Of a stretch of DNA of 64,000 bases, positions 16,819 to 25,465 are shown piece by piece. Both the position numbers and the translations under genes were made by a program. How positions within the stretch are numbered: position 1 is the stretch's first letter; each line of letters starts with the position of its first letter. Below the pieces are notes generated by a model. It saw only the letters and a program-made list of their open reading frames with translations. It ran no database searches and was not told the origin of the DNA. Where the stretch lies: NCBI GenBank assembly GCA_947447465.1, contig CANFKE010000008.1:42287-106286 (forward strand), written 5' to 3'. This stretch comes from Chitinophagaceae bacterium (lineage in GTDB: Bacteria; Bacteroidota; Bacteroidia; Chitinophagales; Chitinophagaceae).

Positions 16819-16885
16819 GGTTCGAAAGTTATCCTGTCTTCCCGACTCTAACATAAAGCCTCACAGCAATGTGAAGCTTTTTTGT
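16819..16885 (+). repeat. Degenerate copy of tRNA-Pro 3' end plus terminator
   Basis: GGTTCGAA, a 5-nt interruption (AGTTA), then TCCTGTCTTCCCGACTCT (16832-16849) repeat the tRNA-Pro T arm, acceptor strand and flank. The following hairpin AAGCCTCACAGCAATGTGA is also shared with 15152-15170. This is a candidate right attachment site. Confidence 0.75.
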
Positions 16886-16940
16886 TGTTGTATCAATTTT
16901 GGACTTGTTTGGCATAAAATAGACTGCCTGTTAACTATTC

Positions 16941-17540
16941 TCAGTGTTCGGCATATTCTATCTCCACTATCACCTCATTTTCTCTGCCCACCACATCCCA
17001 TGGCGCATTATATCCAAGATAACTATAAGCACCTTTTACTTTATAGCCGCCGGCAATCAGCATATCTTTCAGTTGGCCTATCTTACGCTGTATCTTTTGT
17101 TCATTGGCATATCCTCCAAACTTCAAAACAGCAAAATATCCTTCTTTTGAATAGTGGAGATCTACTTTGCTGTCATTGGGTGCCGGCAGTTTATCAAGTG
17201 TATAATCTGAAGGCATCACAAAGCTCATTTTACTTTCGCTATTGCTCTTTTCAATGTGCACCGGTGCTGTCATAGCGATCTTTTCAGATGATCGATTACC
17301 GCCGAATATATAGCCTGCAAGAGTACGGAAATTAGAACTGCTGCCGCCCATATAGCTATCACCTTTTGTGGTGATAGTTGCCATGATGGCTTTGGGGTAA
17401 TATCTTATCTCAAATCCATTGGCCGATTTTATCACTTTGTATGGCTGGCGTTCCACTCTTTTGTTTGCTGCGTAGGTCATAGCGGTGTAGCTGATAAGTA
17501 ATACTAGAATAATTGCGGTCAATACTTTATACCAAGGCAT
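16941..17540 (-). CDS. SOUL family haem-binding-like protein, membrane-anchored
   Basis: A 199-residue protein. Residues 5-24 (KVLTAIILVLLISYTAMTYA) form a signal anchor. The rest matches the SOUL/HBP fold: GFEIRYYPKAIMATITTKGD, FRTLAGYIFGGNRSSEKIAM, TAPVHIEKS, SFVMPSDYTLDKLPAPNDSK and a C-terminal YLGYNAPWDVVGRENEVIVE. SOUL proteins bind haem or other tetrapyrroles in some eukaryotes; the bacterial function is unclear. On the minus strand TATATTTG at 17576-17583 gives a -7 box 36 nt before the ATG. Transcribed alone. Confidence 0.88.
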   Translation of the reverse strand: MPWYKVLTAIILVLLISYTAMTYAANKRVERQPYKVIKSANGFEIRYYPKAIMATITTKGDSYMGGSSSNFRTLAGYIFGGNRSSEKIAMTAPVHIEKSNSESKMSFVMPSDYTLDKLPAPNDSKVDLHYSKEGYFAVLKFGGYANEQKIQRKIGQLKDMLIAGGYKVKGAYSYLGYNAPWDVVGRENEVIVEIEYAEH

Positions 17541-17706
17541 ATTTGATGATTATTGTTTGTTCCGTTGTTGTAAGACAAATATACCCAATCACACAGTTAA
17601 TGGTTATTGTATATTTCAACACGGGTATATACATCTATGGCACATGTAAATAGTGTGCCATAGAATAGCTATCGCTTACTACTACGCTTTATTGTGCGTA
17701 TGTTGA

Positions 17707-20142
17707 TTAGAACTGTAGTCTGTAAATAAAATTAGGGAAGAAACCCAGTTGATAAGTGGTAGATATGGATCTGCTACCATTGTCGTAGGACTGAGAAAAT
17801 ACATTCTGATGGTTGGTCACGTTCTGAAGGTCCAATGAGAATGTTTGAGACAATTTGTGTGCTTTACTGTTGAGTACAAATCCCATTTTAAAGTCCAATC
17901 TGAAGTAATTGTCATAACGACTGGTGTAGGCATAGGTATCGCTTTTCAGTACAGTATTGCCTGCAAGTTGAGAGGTCGCAAGGTCTATAGGGGTATGATA
18001 ACGTCCGCCGGCATTGGTGAATTTCAGGTCCATAGAAAGTTTATTTCGTTTGCCTGCCCCTACTTTAAATTCTTTACCAGCAAGTATATTATACACATAT
18101 TTACCATTGAAGGCAGTGTTATGCTCCACACCATCACTGCCTTTGTATTTAGACTCGTACAATGAAGAGGTGAACAATCCATAATATCCTTTGCTGAAGA
18201 ATTTTTCAATGGTCAGTTCTGCGCCATAATTGGTGCCTGTGCCATTATTTTTAAGATTCAACGAAAGGTCTGGTTTAAAGCTTGCACCTGTATTGAGCAT
18301 AGAATAGCTGCTGGCAAAAGAATCAACGGGAACGTCATAGAGGTATTGATAATACACTTCAGCTTTTACGCGCCAATCCTTAAATGGTTGCCAGTCATAG
18401 CCCAGCACATAATGCTGACTCTTGGTAAAACCCAGTTCTTTGTTGGTGCTAGTTGTCGCATTTGGTAGCTCATTGTAATAAATGTTAGCAGGTTGCATTT
18501 GCGCATGTAGCCCGAATCCGGCGCTTAAACTGCTGTTGCTGCTTATCTCGTACTTCAATGCCATTCTAGGCTCTAATGACACTGATCTTGTATTCAGGAA
18601 TAGCTTTTGGCTATGCAAGCCTATATTGGCGGTCAGTTGCTTGTTGATATTGTACTTCACATGTGCATATGCCTGTGCCAGATGGGTAGTGTTGTTGTTG
18701 TCCCATATCTGCATCCAGTCGGGCATATTACGACGGGTACGATAATAGAGATCCATATTGATCAGTTGATCTTGCAGACCAACTTTCAGGAAAAGCCTGG
18801 AACTGAGTTTTGAATTGTAGGCAACTGAAGCAGTATAATTGGTTTGGGTCACTTGCTCATCTTCTATACTCTTGCTGCTTCTGCCGGTATCTGCGGTAGA
18901 TTGAGCCTGTGTATTTTTGGCATAATTGAAGCCCAATGAAGAGGTGATATAAGAACGGCTATTGAGTATCTTAACATGTTTCAGACCTATGATACCAATA
19001 GCACTGTAAAGGTCTGTATTGTCAGGCGGAGCGTACAGGCTTCCTGTTTTACCTCCGGTTATACCTATGCTGCTGTTCGCCAGAATCCCAAACAAGCTGA
19101 AGGTTCCAAGTGGGGTATTGCCACTCGTGATTTTGAATGAAAGGTCTTTATAAGACGGTGTTGCTGCGGTGCCTATATTTATGCCCAGTGTGGATGCCAG
19201 AAATGCTACCGATTGTCGATAAGCAACAAGATAAGATGCTCCGCTGCCTTTGGATATCGGTCCTTCGGTCATTCCCTCCAGCCCTGTTACCAGCCCCATC
19301 TGAAAGGTATGCTCTCTCTTTTCGGTATTTCCGCTTCTGAAGCCCAGGTCGAATACGCCGGCAATAGCATTGCCATATTCAGCCGGGAATGCAGAGGTAA
19401 AGAAATCCGAATTCTTCAGCATATTGGTGTTCAGTGCGCTCACTGCTCCACCTGTGGTGCCTACGGTAGCAAAATGGTTAGGGTTGGTAACATTCATGCC
19501 ATCTATACGCCATAATACTCCTACCGGCGAATTACCCCTGATCACTATATCGTTTCTGGAATCATCCGGTGCGCTTACCCCTGCAAAATTAGCCGCCAGG
19601 CGGGCAGGGTCACTTCTGCCTCCCGCATATCGGTTCACCTCTTCCATTGAGAACGTTCTTGCGCTTACCGTGGCAAGTTTATTGATAGCAACACTTTTGT
19701 CTGCGCCATTGATAACAACCTCTTTGAGCCTCTTAAAGCTTTCCTCCATACTGATGTCCAGAATGGTCTCTTTCCCCGATGTAACAACTATGTTGGGCAG
19801 ATAGACGTCTTTATATCCATCATAGTTTATTCTCAATTCATACCTGCCCGGTGCAATATTGCCTAGAACGAATTTGCCTGAAGAATCAGAAAAAACAGTT
19901 TGCTTCTCTGTATCATTGACTATAAAACGCACTGATGCCCCTCGAATGGATACCAATGAGAGTTTATCTACAATATTGCCACGTATATTCTGATAGTTAC
20001 TTTGTGCGGAAAGACAAAAGGGTAGGAACGTAAAAATTAAGATAAAGCAGGTGCGGAATCTTACTGATGATTTTGGTGAGTGGATTGGTATAATATACTT
20101 GCGTTCATTAAGTAACGCCCTCATGGTATTATGCATATACAT
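17707..20142 (-). CDS. TonB-dependent receptor with carboxypeptidase-like regulatory domain
   Basis: An 811-residue outer-membrane receptor. After a long N-terminal leader with a hydrophobic signal (CFILIFTFLPFCLSAQS), residues ~52-130 form a carboxypeptidase-regulatory-like domain (GNIVDKLSLVSIRGASVRF). The plug follows (RNDIVIRGNSPVGVLWRIDG, GGAVSALNTNMLKNSDFFTS, FPAEYGNAIAGVFDL), then a ~22-strand barrel ending SYQ-type strands (TYQLGFFPNFIYRLQF). No SusD partner or anti-sigma gene is adjacent, so it is not a PUL-type SusCD pair. The substrate is unknown. Starts at 20142, 20136 and 20124 are all possible; the signal peptide is retained in each. Three tandem ATGs and no obvious RBS make the start uncertain. 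Confidence 0.88.
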   Translation of the reverse strand: MYMHNTMRALLNERKYIIPIHSPKSSVRFRTCFILIFTFLPFCLSAQSNYQNIRGNIVDKLSLVSIRGASVRFIVNDTEKQTVFSDSSGKFVLGNIAPGRYELRINYDGYKDVYLPNIVVTSGKETILDISMEESFKRLKEVVINGADKSVAINKLATVSARTFSMEEVNRYAGGRSDPARLAANFAGVSAPDDSRNDIVIRGNSPVGVLWRIDGMNVTNPNHFATVGTTGGAVSALNTNMLKNSDFFTSAFPAEYGNAIAGVFDLGFRSGNTEKREHTFQMGLVTGLEGMTEGPISKGSGASYLVAYRQSVAFLASTLGINIGTAATPSYKDLSFKITSGNTPLGTFSLFGILANSSIGITGGKTGSLYAPPDNTDLYSAIGIIGLKHVKILNSRSYITSSLGFNYAKNTQAQSTADTGRSSKSIEDEQVTQTNYTASVAYNSKLSSRLFLKVGLQDQLINMDLYYRTRRNMPDWMQIWDNNNTTHLAQAYAHVKYNINKQLTANIGLHSQKLFLNTRSVSLEPRMALKYEISSNSSLSAGFGLHAQMQPANIYYNELPNATTSTNKELGFTKSQHYVLGYDWQPFKDWRVKAEVYYQYLYDVPVDSFASSYSMLNTGASFKPDLSLNLKNNGTGTNYGAELTIEKFFSKGYYGLFTSSLYESKYKGSDGVEHNTAFNGKYVYNILAGKEFKVGAGKRNKLSMDLKFTNAGGRYHTPIDLATSQLAGNTVLKSDTYAYTSRYDNYFRLDFKMGFVLNSKAHKLSQTFSLDLQNVTNHQNVFSQSYDNGSRSISTTYQLGFFPNFIYRLQF

Positions 20143-20270
20143 CGTTAGACGATGATGGATGCATATTCCTTTTAAAAGGAGTAATTTATTTTGTAAATAA
20201 AATTGATTATCAGTGATCGATATGTTATTGAGTAATTTATTTTATGATCTTCACAAACCTATAAAACAAA

Positions 20271-20295
20271 AGCTGCCCTGTTGTGCAGGGCAGCT
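20271..20295 (-). terminator. Terminator of lipoprotein 3 (possibly bidirectional)
   Basis: AGCTGCCCTG and CAGGGCAGCT form a perfect 10-bp stem around TTGTG, with A/T runs on both sides. It lies between the TonB receptor start and the lipoprotein stop. Confidence 0.8.
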
Positions 20296-20319
20296 TTAAA
20301 AAAAATATATCTTAAAGAA

Positions 20320-20538
20320 TTACTTCTTCTTAGCTTCAGTAGCTTCAGCTGGCTTAGCCGGCTGAGCAGTCATTGTGTCAACGTGCTTAGTTGTATCAGC
20401 AGGAGCTGGAGCAGCTTCAACCGGAGCTGTAGTAGCCATTGCAGAATCAGCCTTTTTTTCTTCAGTTTTTGCACCACCGCAAGAAGCAAGGAAAAGACCC
20501 ATTGTAAGAGCGAAAACGCTTAATTTTACTAATTTCAT
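20320..20538 (-). CDS. Small Ala/Pro/Lys-rich lipoprotein, paralogue 3
   Basis: A 72-residue protein with the signal MKLVKLSVFALTMGLFLASC, predicted lipidation at Cys20, then GGAKTEEKKADSAMATTAP. The mature part has APAPADTTKHVDTMTAQPAK and a Lys tail (EATEAKKK). The first ~27 residues equal those of the gene at 6308, with only a few synonymous DNA differences, while the repeat region has diverged by small insertions and deletions. It has the same promoter element (20569-20593) and its own terminator. It is divergent from the TlpA-like gene at 20666. Function unknown. Confidence 0.75.
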   Translation of the reverse strand: MKLVKLSVFALTMGLFLASCGGAKTEEKKADSAMATTAPVEAAPAPADTTKHVDTMTAQPAKPAEATEAKKK

Positions 20539-20568
20539 AATTTCTTTTTTAGATTGTTATGAATGTTA

Positions 20569-20593
20569 ATACCCAAATGAAGAAAAGGTAACC
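20569..20593 (-). promoter_or_regulatory. Bipartite promoter element, copy 3 (GGTTACC-N13-GGTAT)
   Basis: On the minus strand GGTTACC (20593-20587) and GGTAT (20573-20569) are separated by exactly 13 nt, 55 nt before the ATG at 20538. Spacer and distance match copies 1 and 2. Confidence 0.6.
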
Positions 20594-20665
20594 CAATAAT
20601 TGAAAATATTTTTGAAATCGTTTTCCGGGTCAAGATTTTTTATGCGTAAATACCTTGGTAGTTCA

Positions 20666-22126
20666 ATGCAGTTTAGATGTATCATTCCGTTACAGCGTTT
20701 ATTTAATTTAGTTCTTGTATGTATTGCAGTTGCAATCCCACAGCAGCTACTAGCCGCCAATAAGGTCAAGTTCAGCGGTAAGGTGGCCAATCCTACTGCC
20801 GATACCATAGAGGTCAGCTATAATGATAACAATCTGGCTTATTACCCTAAAAAGTTCACTGCCCATCTCGATAAGAAGGGAAATTTCGATCTCACTTTTC
20901 CACTACCGGATAACGAATATGTATTGGTGCAGCTGGCCTATGCCAATAGTTTGGCTGATATTATCCTGCAACATGGGGATAGTATTTTCATGACAGTAGA
21001 TGCTCGCCGTTTTGACAGTACGGTCAATTATAAGGGGCGAGGTGCTGCAGTGCAGAACTTTATAGCTGCGCATACCATTAAAAGGGGGCGTATCAATCAA
21101 TATCCCAATAATGTAAAGTCGCAACTGCACAAAGATCCTGCTGATTTCATAAAGGCCATTGATATTGAATATAATATTGAAGCTGCAATGGCCGATAAAT
21201 GGACACCGGCACTATCTCCGTCATTCATCGCTTATTGGAGGGCATTTCACAGGTATTACAACTACTTTTTCATTCAGCAATATCCCCAGGCGCATCAGAT
21301 CATCAAGGTGCGCAGATTTACAGACACCATACCCAATGCCTATTATAGTGTGGTGAGGTCAATGCCACGCGCATTTAATGATTCCTTACTTATGCTCCCT
21401 CCATATCTGCTCTACCTTACTGGGGTATTTGAAGCAAGTATGAAAGCCGATAGTTTTATAGCAATGGGAAAAGATACTACAATGGCCTATCGCATAGAGG
21501 ATAGTGTATATAAGCTGGCATTCAAACTATTGCCGGACAAGAGTCTGGAATATTTTATTGCACAGAACTTATACGGCAGGGCTAAGAACCAGCGGCTTGC
21601 CCGCACTGAGGCACTATTATCCACTTTTAAGCACCGATGGCCTAATAGCACCTATATGCCCTTGCTGGATAAGCAGGTGACACTGGCACGTCGTTTAGCT
21701 CCCGGACAACCGGCCCCTGATTTTGATATCCGGACTGCTGATGGTGGGCATATGAAGTTATCTGACCTGAAGGGGAAGGTGGTGTATCTGGGCTTTTGGG
21801 CAGGGTGGTGCCGGCAGTGTGTAGGTGAGATGGTCAGTGGTAAAATGGTCAGAGATCTCATTCGTAAAAAGCCTCTTGAGTTTGTTTATGCTTCAATAGG
21901 CACAGATACTTCGGGTGAGCGTGCCCTTGCCGAGCGCTATCATATAGAGGGGTTATTCACTAATTTTCCTGAAGGATGGAATGCTAAAGAAGTACAGGCA
22001 TATGGAGTACAATCACTGCCTGCATTTTATCTGATAGATGAAGATGGCAACTTTGCTGTTCAGCGGCCGCCATATCCAAGTCAGACAACAGAATTGGTGA
22101 TCGAGATCGAGAAGCTGTTCAAATAA
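20666..22126 (+). CDS. TlpA-like thiol-disulfide oxidoreductase
   Basis: About 486 residues. The signal sequence is MQFRCIIPLQRLFNLVLVCI... ending QQLLAANK. The N-terminal third (KVKFSGKVANPTADTIEVSY) resembles the DUF4369-type beta domain common before Bacteroidota thioredoxins. The helical middle region is followed by an AhpC/TlpA-type thioredoxin domain (~350-486): GQPAPDFDIRTADGGHMKLS, active site FWAGWCRQC (CxxC with RQ) and the cis-Pro region QSLPAFYLIDEDGN. Such proteins reduce periplasmic disulfides, for example in cytochrome maturation or stress. An ATG at 20642 is an alternative start. Divergent from lipoprotein 3. Confidence 0.82.
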   Translation: MQFRCIIPLQRLFNLVLVCIAVAIPQQLLAANKVKFSGKVANPTADTIEVSYNDNNLAYYPKKFTAHLDKKGNFDLTFPLPDNEYVLVQLAYANSLADIILQHGDSIFMTVDARRFDSTVNYKGRGAAVQNFIAAHTIKRGRINQYPNNVKSQLHKDPADFIKAIDIEYNIEAAMADKWTPALSPSFIAYWRAFHRYYNYFFIQQYPQAHQIIKVRRFTDTIPNAYYSVVRSMPRAFNDSLLMLPPYLLYLTGVFEASMKADSFIAMGKDTTMAYRIEDSVYKLAFKLLPDKSLEYFIAQNLYGRAKNQRLARTEALLSTFKHRWPNSTYMPLLDKQVTLARRLAPGQPAPDFDIRTADGGHMKLSDLKGKVVYLGFWAGWCRQCVGEMVSGKMVRDLIRKKPLEFVYASIGTDTSGERALAERYHIEGLFTNFPEGWNAKEVQAYGVQSLPAFYLIDEDGNFAVQRPPYPSQTTELVIEIEKLFK

Positions 22127-22173
22127 TACAAGACGTTCATTCGATGAGGTTCAATGCGATCTGTTGAATAAAA

Positions 22174-22197
22174 AAGAGTGCTTAAAAAAGCACTCTT
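22174..22197. terminator. Hairpin between TlpA-like and porin-like genes
   Basis: AAGAGTGCTT and AAGCACTCTT enclose AAAA. The minus strand has a T run after the stem, so it best serves the minus-strand gene ending at 22348; it may also stop plus-strand readthrough. Confidence 0.6.
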
Positions 22198-22347
22198 GTG
22201 GAAATCTAAATGTTGGGTACTTCCGGGCCTTAAATTTCCATCGAACACACACACTATTGGGAAGTACAAAATATTATGTTCAAAAACCATGCCCTATCTC
22301 TATGTGTCAGTATAACGGCATGTTAAAAGAATTGTCTGATCGTGCAA

Positions 22348-23097
22348 TTAGCGGAATCTGTATCTGATACCTATTGTTTCAGGGAAGAAAAGCATGTTAT
22401 ACTTGGTAGTGCCATGAGCATCAGCAAGTCCATTTACTTTTTCTGCTGTCATATTTACATAACGTGCACCCAATTCTACATTTACCCCCCATTTACGCAG
22501 GAAGTAATAAGTGTAGCCCATCTGCACACCTACGCTGTAGCCAATACCTGCACCGTAGTTGTAACCGCTCACATAGCGGTAAGCAGAATCGGGGCGGTTA
22601 TTGTATTTGCTGAAGCTCTGTGATCCGTCGCTGACAGTGGTCACCAGTCCGCCGCTAACGCCAAAGTAAAGATTGGCGCGGTTAAGTACATGGTATTTAG
22701 AGTAGAAAGGAATAACGTAGTTCAACTGAAAGGTTTCAGTAAGTGCAGGCTTGCCCAACTGGAACTTTACTTCTGTAGGATTCAGATAAGTACCGAAAGT
22801 ATAAGGGTTAGACCATGTGCCGTAAGATTCCCAAGTGCGCCAGCCGATATCAAAGGCCAGATGCCAGTTTGGTGTCATTACATATTGGAACTTTACCGAA
22901 AAATCAGGCACTACATTGGTACGTGATCCCTGATAGAATTTTTCCGGTCCGTTAGGGCGGGTGATGGTGCTGGCGCCATAATTCAGGCCTATGTCCCAGC
23001 GTCTGTCAACACCATAATCATTCCATATATTGGTTTGTGCTAATGCACTACCTGTAAGACCTAAAAACAATGCGGCAGTCAGTAAAAATCCCTTCAT
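22348..23097 (-). CDS. Outer-membrane beta-barrel protein
   Basis: A 249-residue protein. The signal is MKGFLLTAALFLGLTGSALA, cut before QTN. The mature part alternates amphipathic strands (PDFSVKFQYVMTPNWHLAFD, YNYGAGIGYSVGVQMGYTYY) and ends with an aromatic-arginine strand (ETIGIRYRFR), typical of an 8-10 strand OMP. No ligand is known. An upstream in-frame ATG at 23127 would precede the signal peptide and is rejected. It is transcribed separately from the ATPase gene upstream, because a terminator hairpin lies at 23152. Confidence 0.8.
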   Translation of the reverse strand: MKGFLLTAALFLGLTGSALAQTNIWNDYGVDRRWDIGLNYGASTITRPNGPEKFYQGSRTNVVPDFSVKFQYVMTPNWHLAFDIGWRTWESYGTWSNPYTFGTYLNPTEVKFQLGKPALTETFQLNYVIPFYSKYHVLNRANLYFGVSGGLVTTVSDGSQSFSKYNNRPDSAYRYVSGYNYGAGIGYSVGVQMGYTYYFLRKWGVNVELGARYVNMTAEKVNGLADAHGTTKYNMLFFPETIGIRYRFR

Positions 23098-23151
23098 GTT
23101 ATGAAGTAAGTTTATTTTAAACTTCAAATCTAAGTAATTAAGTTAAAAGAA

Positions 23152-23181
23152 GGAAGCGGCAAATGAAAATTTACCGCTTCC
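23152..23181 (-). terminator. Terminator of the MoxR-like ATPase gene
   Basis: GGAAGCGG (23152-23159) pairs with CCGCTTCC (23174-23181) about 55 nt past the ATPase stop. On the minus strand a TTCTTTT tract follows. Confidence 0.6.
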
Positions 23182-23235
23182 AACTATATTTTTTATCATT
23201 TAATGCTGTTTACGGGCATTCAGTGCATATTCAGA

Positions 23236-24759
23236 TCAGTTGAAGTCGTCGTCATCGTCGTCGTCCGACTGATTCATGTTCAGCATGCTGGCCATCATAT
23301 CTCCGAATGAATAACCACCACGCTCTACACCCTTTTTGCTGATCAGAGAGAATTCTGAAAGTCCGTGTAACAGGAATTCCATGAGCAAGACCATCCGTGC
23401 CTCATCAGCATCGGGGTAGAATTGCTTCACTACGCTGTACAGACCATCAACCTGATATAATTTGGCTGAGTAGTCGGTCTCAGAGTCATCCTGTAGCAGT
23501 AATACATCATTGCCTCTGCCAAACCAATCGATAACGGGTTGGTACGGGCTAGCTTTTGCTTTAGCCTTCTGCGCATCTCTACCTGCCTTTTTGAATGACT
23601 GCGGATCGGGGAAATATTTGCTGAAAGCAGAACGAATTGCTTGCCCCATCAGGCGGTAGGCAACATTCAACGGACCTTCCTGCTCTCCTTCGTATACCAA
23701 TTCTATCTTGCCTGTGATAGAAGGAATGATACCCATGAAATCAGCTATACGAACCGATGTACGGGCATTACCATGCCTTAATCCGCGTCTTTCGGCAGTG
23801 CTTACCAGATTTTCAAATGCAGATATGGTCAATCTGGCAGATACTCCGCTCTTCTGATCTACGAACTCACTTTTTCGTGCCTCCATTGCTATCTGCTCTA
23901 TAAGCATACGGCACAGGTCGGGTACTTCAACGGCATCTTCCTGAGCGGGCAGAATATCGGCTTCCTGTTCTGTTATTGCCTGAGATAGTTCTACTGTTTT
24001 AGGATAGTGAGTAATGATCTGGCTTTCAATACGGTCTTTGAGTGGAGTTACAATGCTGCCGCGATTGGTGTAATCTTCCGGATTGGCGGTGAATACAAAT
24101 AATATATCAAGTGGCATCCTTAACTTAAAACCACGTATCTGTATATCTCCTTCCTGTAAAATATTGAAGAGCGATACCTGAATGCGCGCCTGCAGATCGG
24201 GTAACTCATTGATCACAAAAATGCCTCTGTTGGAACGGGGGATGATACCGTAATGTAGAGCACGTTCGTCTGCAAAACTCAGTCGCATATTGGCCGCCTT
24301 TATCGGGTCAATATCGCCTACAAGATCTGCCACTGATACGTCAGGGGTCGCCAACTTTTCGCCATAGCGTTCGGTGCGGTGCAACCAGGCAATAGGAGTG
24401 TCATCTCCCTTTTCCTCAAGTACCTGCCTTGCATATAAAGATATTGGGGCGAAGGGGTCATCGTTGATCTCACTACCTGCAATAAAAGGTATCCATTCGT
24501 CCATCAGATGCACCATTTCGCGGGCCATGCGGGTTTTAGCCTGACCTCTCAATCCCAGAAATAATATATTATGACGGGATAACAGCGCACGTTCCACGTC
24601 CGGTACTACAGAATCTTCATAGCCAAGAATACTCTGGAACGGGCTTTTTTTGTCCCTGATATTCTGCATCAGGTTTGCGCGAATCTCCTCTTTTATACTT
24701 TTGGGCTTGTATCCCGATCGTTTCAATTGTCCAAGCGTCACTATTTCTTTATGGTTCAT
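23236..24759 (-). CDS. MoxR/magnesium-chelatase-like AAA+ ATPase
   Basis: A 507-residue AAA+ protein. The N-terminal Walker A is the variant GLRGQAKTRMAREM. The Walker B/presensor region is NRGIFVINELPDLQARIQV, sensor 1 is FVFTANPEDYTNRGSIVTPL, and sensor-2-like helices follow (GVSARLTISAFENLVSTAER). Its C-terminus ends in an acidic run (QSDDDDDDDFN). It resembles the ChlI/BchI-like and MoxR ATPases that usually work with a von Willebrand factor A partner encoded next to them; no such gene is adjacent here. Probable role: ATP-driven remodelling or metal insertion (inference). The start at 24759 is the first ATG. Confidence 0.85.
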   Translation of the reverse strand: MNHKEIVTLGQLKRSGYKPKSIKEEIRANLMQNIRDKKSPFQSILGYEDSVVPDVERALLSRHNILFLGLRGQAKTRMAREMVHLMDEWIPFIAGSEINDDPFAPISLYARQVLEEKGDDTPIAWLHRTERYGEKLATPDVSVADLVGDIDPIKAANMRLSFADERALHYGIIPRSNRGIFVINELPDLQARIQVSLFNILQEGDIQIRGFKLRMPLDILFVFTANPEDYTNRGSIVTPLKDRIESQIITHYPKTVELSQAITEQEADILPAQEDAVEVPDLCRMLIEQIAMEARKSEFVDQKSGVSARLTISAFENLVSTAERRGLRHGNARTSVRIADFMGIIPSITGKIELVYEGEQEGPLNVAYRLMGQAIRSAFSKYFPDPQSFKKAGRDAQKAKAKASPYQPVIDWFGRGNDVLLLQDDSETDYSAKLYQVDGLYSVVKQFYPDADEARMVLLMEFLLHGLSEFSLISKKGVERGGYSFGDMMASMLNMNQSDDDDDDDFN

Positions 24760-24957
24760 TGTCTGATTCTGTGTCTTTGTGTAATAAAGGTATAGCCGAT
24801 ATAAATAGCAGCAAATAAGTTTTATTAATGAAGGTATTTGCAGCTCATCGCTGATAGTAGAAGAGGTGACAACTTTTGTGCGTAAAAATCAGTGTAACTT
24901 CCTGCATATTTTATTAAATTTGAACTTACATATTCACAAGCTAAAACTCCCGCTATT

Positions 24958-25380
24958 ATGAGCATACGTGCTACCGTATTGTTTCTGGCATTGTCACTGG
25001 GTATCATCAACCAAAGTGAGGCCGCATTTGTCATCAAAAAAGAAGTGCCTACAGAGCTAACTACTAATGCAGCACCACCTGCTGTTTCAGTTACCAATGA
25101 AAATAATTCAGTTGCGGAAGAAGCCGGTTCAGTCACTACTACTACTGCGGCTGCTCATCTTGTACCTACATTTGGTAAGGCAAGAATATCAAAGTTTGCC
25201 TATATATTTCTCTCAGTAATCGGATTCGGTTTTATTTCTATTGGTCTTAATGATCATTTTTCCGGATCCAGCTGGATAGTATGTTTGGTGTTGGGTCTGC
25301 TATATGTGCCCGGTCTCATTTATGCATTGGTATCTATGCCAAGGTACTATCATAATCATAATAAAGTATTTAAATATTAA
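24958..25380 (+). CDS. Small membrane protein with YqaE/Pmp3-like segment
   Basis: A 140-residue protein. A cleavable-looking signal (MSIRATVLFLALSLGIINQS, then EAA) leads to a Thr/Val/Ala-rich linker (~24-70). Two hydrophobic helices follow: FAYIFLSVIGFGFISIGLND and WIVCLVLGLLYVPGLIYAL. The second helix, with xPGxIYAL, resembles YqaE/Pmp3 proteolipids, which are stress-associated in other organisms. The C-terminus is His/Asn-rich (YYHNHNKVFKY). Followed by a strong terminator. Function is inferred only from the short motif. Confidence 0.6.
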   Translation: MSIRATVLFLALSLGIINQSEAAFVIKKEVPTELTTNAAPPAVSVTNENNSVAEEAGSVTTTTAAAHLVPTFGKARISKFAYIFLSVIGFGFISIGLNDHFSGSSWIVCLVLGLLYVPGLIYALVSMPRYYHNHNKVFKY

Positions 25381-25465
25381 GCCTGACTTATAATTCTTTC
25401 ATTATCTCTACACATTGATGATGATGAGTAACGATATATAAAATTTAGTTCATTTTACTGTACAG

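Larger units (their letters stand above)
15143..16885. mobile_element. Putative decayed integrative element at tRNA-Pro
   Basis: This segment is bounded by tRNA-Pro on the left and, on the right (16819-16885), by a degenerate copy of the tRNA-Pro 3' end plus its terminator hairpin. Inside lie a second tRNA 3' fragment, three short overlapping or tightly spaced A-rich genes and a lipoprotein gene, all visibly more A-rich than the neighbours. Duplication of a tRNA 3' end at both borders is the hallmark of tyrosine-recombinase integration. No integrase gene is present, so this would be a remnant or a small satellite element (inference). Confidence 0.5.
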
